Shown: positions 60,677 to 64,000 of the stretch, in pieces
How positions within the stretch are numbered: position 1 is the first letter of the stretch
Layout: each line of letters begins with the position of its first letter
From: Candidatus Gastranaerophilales bacterium
GTDB taxonomy: Bacteria > Cyanobacteriota > Vampirovibrionia > Gastranaerophilales > Gastranaerophilaceae
NCBI GenBank assembly: GCA_944322935.1
Contig: CALUQO010000008.1
Coordinates: forward strand, 1 to 64,000
Direction of reading: 5' to 3'
Length of the DNA: 64,000 nucleotides
The notes under the pieces: model-generated
Database searches by the model: none
What the model was told of the DNA's origin: nothing
Seen by the model: only the letters and a program-made list of their open reading frames with translations
Made by a program: the position numbers and the translations under genes

Positions 60677-62563
60677 CTATTCACTGTCAGAAGTATCTTC
60701 TTCCGGTTTAGTTTCCTGTGCATCTGCAAATGGCGTTTCTTTATACATTTTTATGCGGGAAATTCTTCTGCCGTCCATTTCCAAAATGGTGTATGTAATA
60801 TTTTTATCTTCTATAACATCGTTTAATTCCGGTTCTCTGCCTAAAAGACCGAATACATAACCGCCTATGGTTTGGAAATCTTCTGCGGGAATGTCCAAAT
60901 CAAAGCGTTCATTTATGTCATCAATATCCATTTTGCATGAAACATTTAATGTGTTATCGTCTATTTTTACAACTTCCGGAGTTTCCACCTTATCAAATTC
61001 ATCGTAAATTTCTCCGACGATTTCTTCTAAAATGTCTTCAATTGTAACAATACCGGCAACACCGCCGTGCTCATCCACAACAGCCGCCATCTGATTTTTT
61101 GATGAAGTAAAATCACTTAACAAATCAGATATAAATTTGTTTTCAGGTACAATTAACAATTCTCTTGCAAGCAATTCTATGGAAAAATTATCATCAACAT
61201 GATTGTTTTTTATGACCTTCAACACATCTTTTGCGTTAATGATACCGATTATGTTATCCACATTATCTCTGTATACGGGAATGCGGGTATGCCCGGAATT
61301 GATAATTAAATCAGCGAGTTCGTTTATGTTTTGTTCAACACTTATCATAAAGATTTCCGTTCTGGGAATCATGATTTCTTTAACAACGGTATTGGCAAAA
61401 CCATAGAAGTTAGAAAGCATCTGGGCCTCGTGGCTGTCGATTGTTTCTAATTTTTCGCCTTCTTTAATCAGTTTGTCGAATTTTTCTTCCCAGTTGTCCT
61501 CGGCATCATGCGCCTGCAATTCTATTGTTATATGTGCAATATTTTTGATAACTTTTCTGATTTTTCGCTCAAGCATATCCGCAATATCATCGGCATCTTT
61601 CATTTGTGTTTCGGGGTCAACTTCTATTGTCATGTTGATGATTACACCCGAAGAGCCCAAATCTATTGTTTTTAATTCAATAACATCGGTTACGCCATGT
61701 ATTGTTGCGGCAACCTGTCTTATTTTTTCTTCAACTTTAGGTTCTGCCGATTGAACAGTCAAACTGCTTACATTATTTTTTAACAAATAAATTGCAAGGA
61801 AAAACAAAATAGTACCGATGATAATAGATGCAATAGCATCAGGTACATATGCAAGTGCCGGCGGCATTACAAACTTTGCAAGAGTCAATGCTATAAAAGC
61901 AACTATAACACCTGTCAAAGCGGCAGTATCTTCATACCACACGAACTTTGTTGTCGGGCTTTTGATTTTGCCTATGTATTTTATTGAAATAAAGAATTCT
62001 TTGATTATATTTTTTTCTTCAATACCCACTTCATGCAAAACAGCCTTAGATGCACTGACTACAGCCCAGGCTTCAAAACATATACTGCAAATAAGCGCAG
62101 CAGCAATATACGGATAATTTCTTAAGAGTTCTGCAGCTTCTTCGGCGTGAACAAGTTTTTCAAACCCGTGATACAGAGCAACAAAAGTACCGCCGAGCAT
62201 TAAGATAGAAGCAAACATAGCCCAGACATTGGCTTCCAGCCCGTAGCCGAACGGATGCACATTGTCAGCAGGCCTTGCTCCTCTTTTTATTCCGACAAGC
62301 AGACATATACTGTTGAAGGAATCCACACCGGAGTGTATTGCCTCCGCCAACATTGCGGAACTTGATGAAAACAAAAAGCAAATAAACTTAACAAGTGCTA
62401 TACCCAAATTAGCTATCAGGGCTTTTATTACAGCCATAAATTTTGAGTTTTCCGCATCCTCGTGTGATATGTTGTTTTCAATTTTTAATGAAATTGTTTC
62501 TTTATTATCCTGTAAATTTTCCGTGTTATTAGCAGATTCAATATTTTTACTGTCTGATGACAT
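60677..62563 (-). CDS. Cation diffusion facilitator fused to CorC/HlyC CBS protein
   Basis: 628 residues. Residues ~40-350 form a CDF (SLC30-like) transporter: about six membrane segments, AEAIHSGVDSFNSI with the HxxxD metal motif, HPFGYGLEANVW, WYEDTAALTGVI in place of the second motif (SLC30A9-like form), and a cytoplasmic ZT-dimer segment. Residues ~385-510 carry the CorC signature IMIPRTEIFMISV and a CBS pair with VYRDNVDNIIGIINAKDVL and VVDEHGGVAGIVTIEDILEEIVG. The C-terminal ~520-615 is a CorC_HlyC domain. CorC normally follows a DUF21 membrane part, so the fusion to CDF is unusual. Metal unknown. Confidence 0.88.
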   Translation of the reverse strand: MSSDSKNIESANNTENLQDNKETISLKIENNISHEDAENSKFMAVIKALIANLGIALVKFICFLFSSSSAMLAEAIHSGVDSFNSICLLVGIKRGARPADNVHPFGYGLEANVWAMFASILMLGGTFVALYHGFEKLVHAEEAAELLRNYPYIAAALICSICFEAWAVVSASKAVLHEVGIEEKNIIKEFFISIKYIGKIKSPTTKFVWYEDTAALTGVIVAFIALTLAKFVMPPALAYVPDAIASIIIGTILFFLAIYLLKNNVSSLTVQSAEPKVEEKIRQVAATIHGVTDVIELKTIDLGSSGVIINMTIEVDPETQMKDADDIADMLERKIRKVIKNIAHITIELQAHDAEDNWEEKFDKLIKEGEKLETIDSHEAQMLSNFYGFANTVVKEIMIPRTEIFMISVEQNINELADLIINSGHTRIPVYRDNVDNIIGIINAKDVLKVIKNNHVDDNFSIELLARELLIVPENKFISDLLSDFTSSKNQMAAVVDEHGGVAGIVTIEDILEEIVGEIYDEFDKVETPEVVKIDDNTLNVSCKMDIDDINERFDLDIPAEDFQTIGGYVFGLLGREPELNDVIEDKNITYTILEMDGRRISRIKMYKETPFADAQETKPEEDTSDSE

Positions 62564-62752
62564 CTTATATCCTTATTATTTTTAACAGTATATATAATAC
62601 CGAGAATCTTTGGTATATGCAATATGTTTAAGTTTTTAGTAATTGTTATGAATTGTAAAATATAAATGTTTTTAATAGCAAAATTTGTTTTGTTTGCCGG
62701 TTTAATAGTTGTATTATTGAACATAGATGCTTATATATCAAAAGGGATTTAT

Positions 62753-64000
62753 ATGGAAATTACCGCGATTAACTCATTATCACCGTCAATGAAAGGAAAT
62801 TTGGTTGCCGCAACAAAAGCTAAAATGGAGGCCGAGGCGGCATTAAATGTAAAAAATACTGTTGATAAAAAAGAATTTGCATCCGTACAAACACAACAGC
62901 CCGATAATGAAAAAACATCAAAATCTAATACGGATGTTCAACAATCGCCGATAAAAAATAATAAAGCTTCTAAAAATTTTAAAAAAGCACTTCCCTATGC
63001 AGCCGGTGTCGTTGTGCTGGCAGGTTTGGGTTTTTATTTGTTAAATGGCAGGGGCAAAAATGTTGTTGACAAAAATTTAAAAGAAAAAGCTAAAGAGGAA
63101 CTTAAAGAAGAGTTAAAAGAAATAGGCGAAGAAATAAGAGAAGAATTTATAGAAAATAAAAATGATATACTGCAGGCAGCGCGTAAAAAACCGTTGCTGC
63201 TGGAAAATAAGAAAAATCCGTTTAATATTTCCGCAAAAATACTTCCACAGAATAGAAAAGAAACAATAGAAAATATGCGATTTAATATTCCGGAGGAAAA
63301 ACTTCGTGTTGTTACGCCGGAAAATAAACCTAAAAAAACTGAAGCAAAACAAACGCTACGGGTCGAGGCTGATAAAATTACTCAGAGATTGGCCTTGCCT
63401 GCCCCAAAAGAAGAGTATATCTGTATCGGATTTTCAAACGGCCAACCTGTTTACGTAAAAAAATCTGAGGTTGTAAGCGCTGCTATTACTCCGGCCATAG
63501 ACGGATATAAAGAGATTAAAAATAAAATAAACCCTTTAAATGACGAAATCATTGCCAAAATAATTAAAAACAAAAATGAAAAGTCTGATGAAATTAACAG
63601 AATCATTGCAGAAAACACAAAAGACGGACATATAGATTTTAATATAATGAAAAAAGTTGCCCGTGATTTTTCAACGGACGAGGCCGGCAGAGGTGCGGAC
63701 AGATTCCATCAGGCAGCGGAAATTCTTGAACAATCTTATATCAGAGAGTACATAAAACCCGACGGTTTTGAGAAAAAAGGATTATATAACCTGTTTGATA
63801 CCATGAAATCCGACACGGAGCTAATGTCAATTTACGGTCAAATGCCGCTTGAAGAAGCCGTAAACAGAATTAACTATTTGCGCTACAATGACCTTTTAAA
63901 ATGCAACGCGGCTAATGACATGACTAAAGAAACATTTTTTAACAAAATGTTTGACAGACTGATAGAAAAACGCCAATTTAAAAAATATAATGATACCTTT
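62753..64000 (+). CDS. Open-ended hypothetical membrane-anchored protein (partial)
   Basis: At least 416 codons without a stop to the window edge. Not recognised. N terminus MEITAINSLSPSMKGNL, polar linker, a single membrane segment at ~84-100 (LPYAAGVVVLAGLGFYLL), then a charged Lys/Glu coiled-coil region (~105-140) and a helical body. AAAGGGA lies 5 nt before the ATG. The 6772 protein has the same plan. The C terminus lies outside the window. Confidence 0.7.
   Translation, partial: MEITAINSLSPSMKGNLVAATKAKMEAEAALNVKNTVDKKEFASVQTQQPDNEKTSKSNTDVQQSPIKNNKASKNFKKALPYAAGVVVLAGLGFYLLNGRGKNVVDKNLKEKAKEELKEELKEIGEEIREEFIENKNDILQAARKKPLLLENKKNPFNISAKILPQNRKETIENMRFNIPEEKLRVVTPENKPKKTEAKQTLRVEADKITQRLALPAPKEEYICIGFSNGQPVYVKKSEVVSAAITPAIDGYKEIKNKINPLNDEIIAKIIKNKNEKSDEINRIIAENTKDGHIDFNIMKKVARDFSTDEAGRGADRFHQAAEILEQSYIREYIKPDGFEKKGLYNLFDTMKSDTELMSIYGQMPLEEAVNRINYLRYNDLLKCNAANDMTKETFFNKMFDRLIEKRQFKKYNDTF

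Noticed and set aside
1-64000. tRNA or rRNA genes
   Set aside because: I found no T-arm-like GGTTCGA-type motif in a cloverleaf context and no rRNA signature; the only structural RNA recognised is rnpB.

Overview
No rRNA or tRNA gene is present, so the source can only be inferred. The DNA is AT-rich with long AT-rich intergenic gaps. The gene content is that of a flagellated bacterium with DAP-type peptidoglycan (dapF, murA, murJ, murT), type II fatty acid synthesis (fabI), MEP-pathway isoprenoid synthesis (a dxs-like gene, ispH) and a fermentative pyruvate node (pyk plus pyruvate phosphate dikinase). Together with Cys-rich small proteins and EF-hand proteins of no recognised family, this fits a gut Melainabacteria/Vampirovibrionia (Gastranaerophilales-like) genome. 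That is an inference, not a demonstration.

Layout. 0.2-5.5 kb: an isopropylmalate/homocitrate-synthase-like gene, then the leftward operon spoIID-murJ-tsaC. 5.7-15.6 kb: a UbiA prenyltransferase, fabI, pyk, murA, cdd, a PHP phosphoesterase and several hypothetical genes. 15.6-16.5 kb: a small-protein locus with an unlisted ribbon-helix-helix gene and decayed paralogs. 17-25.6 kb: dxs-like, an exported carboxymuconolactone decarboxylase-like protein, tuf, tpiA, and divergent murT/folC. 25.6-27.5 kb: a gene-free block of repeats. 27.5-39.6 kb: an EF-hand/LysM-like protein, dapF, an OppD-like ATPase, ppdK, glutaredoxin, ctpA and leuS. 39.6-43.1 kb: repeats around a tandemly duplicated divergent two-gene module. 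43-46.9 kb: tsf, rpsB, a 2-hydroxyacyl-CoA dehydratase-related gene and Cys-rich small proteins. 47.4-52.1 kb: fliF-fliG-fliH-fliI. 52.4-56.3 kb: rpsA, ispH, infC (AUU start) and rnpB. 56.6-60.6 kb: a response regulator and histidine kinase followed by flgB-flgC-fliE. 60.7-64 kb: a fused cation-diffusion-facilitator/CorC protein and an open-ended hypothetical gene.

Three things stand out. (1) Two copies of a compact cassette encode a 24-residue membrane peptide. Each has an almost perfect Shine-Dalgarno facing an anti-SD and a 12-bp 3' stem kept by compensatory changes. It looks like a type I toxin or another structured small-peptide gene, and sits directly after the stop codons of the OppD-like gene and leuS. 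(2) A divergent module pairs a ~72-residue helical protein with a small DNA-binding protein. It occurs twice in tandem (41.06-42.32 kb, XRE-like partner) and again at 15.63-16.14 kb with a ribbon-helix-helix partner, followed by degraded copies. (3) A family of long, GC-richer intergenic repeats is built from hairpins whose stems change by compensation between copies. Copies begin right at stop codons (tuf, tsf, response regulator, fliI) and, for tuf and tsf, lie upstream of the next terminator, so they would be transcribed as 3' UTR.

As a set the genes cover core translation (tuf, tsf, rpsB, rpsA, infC, leuS, rnpB), envelope synthesis, central carbon metabolism and the flagellar basal body and export apparatus, with a two-component pair placed to control the rod genes.
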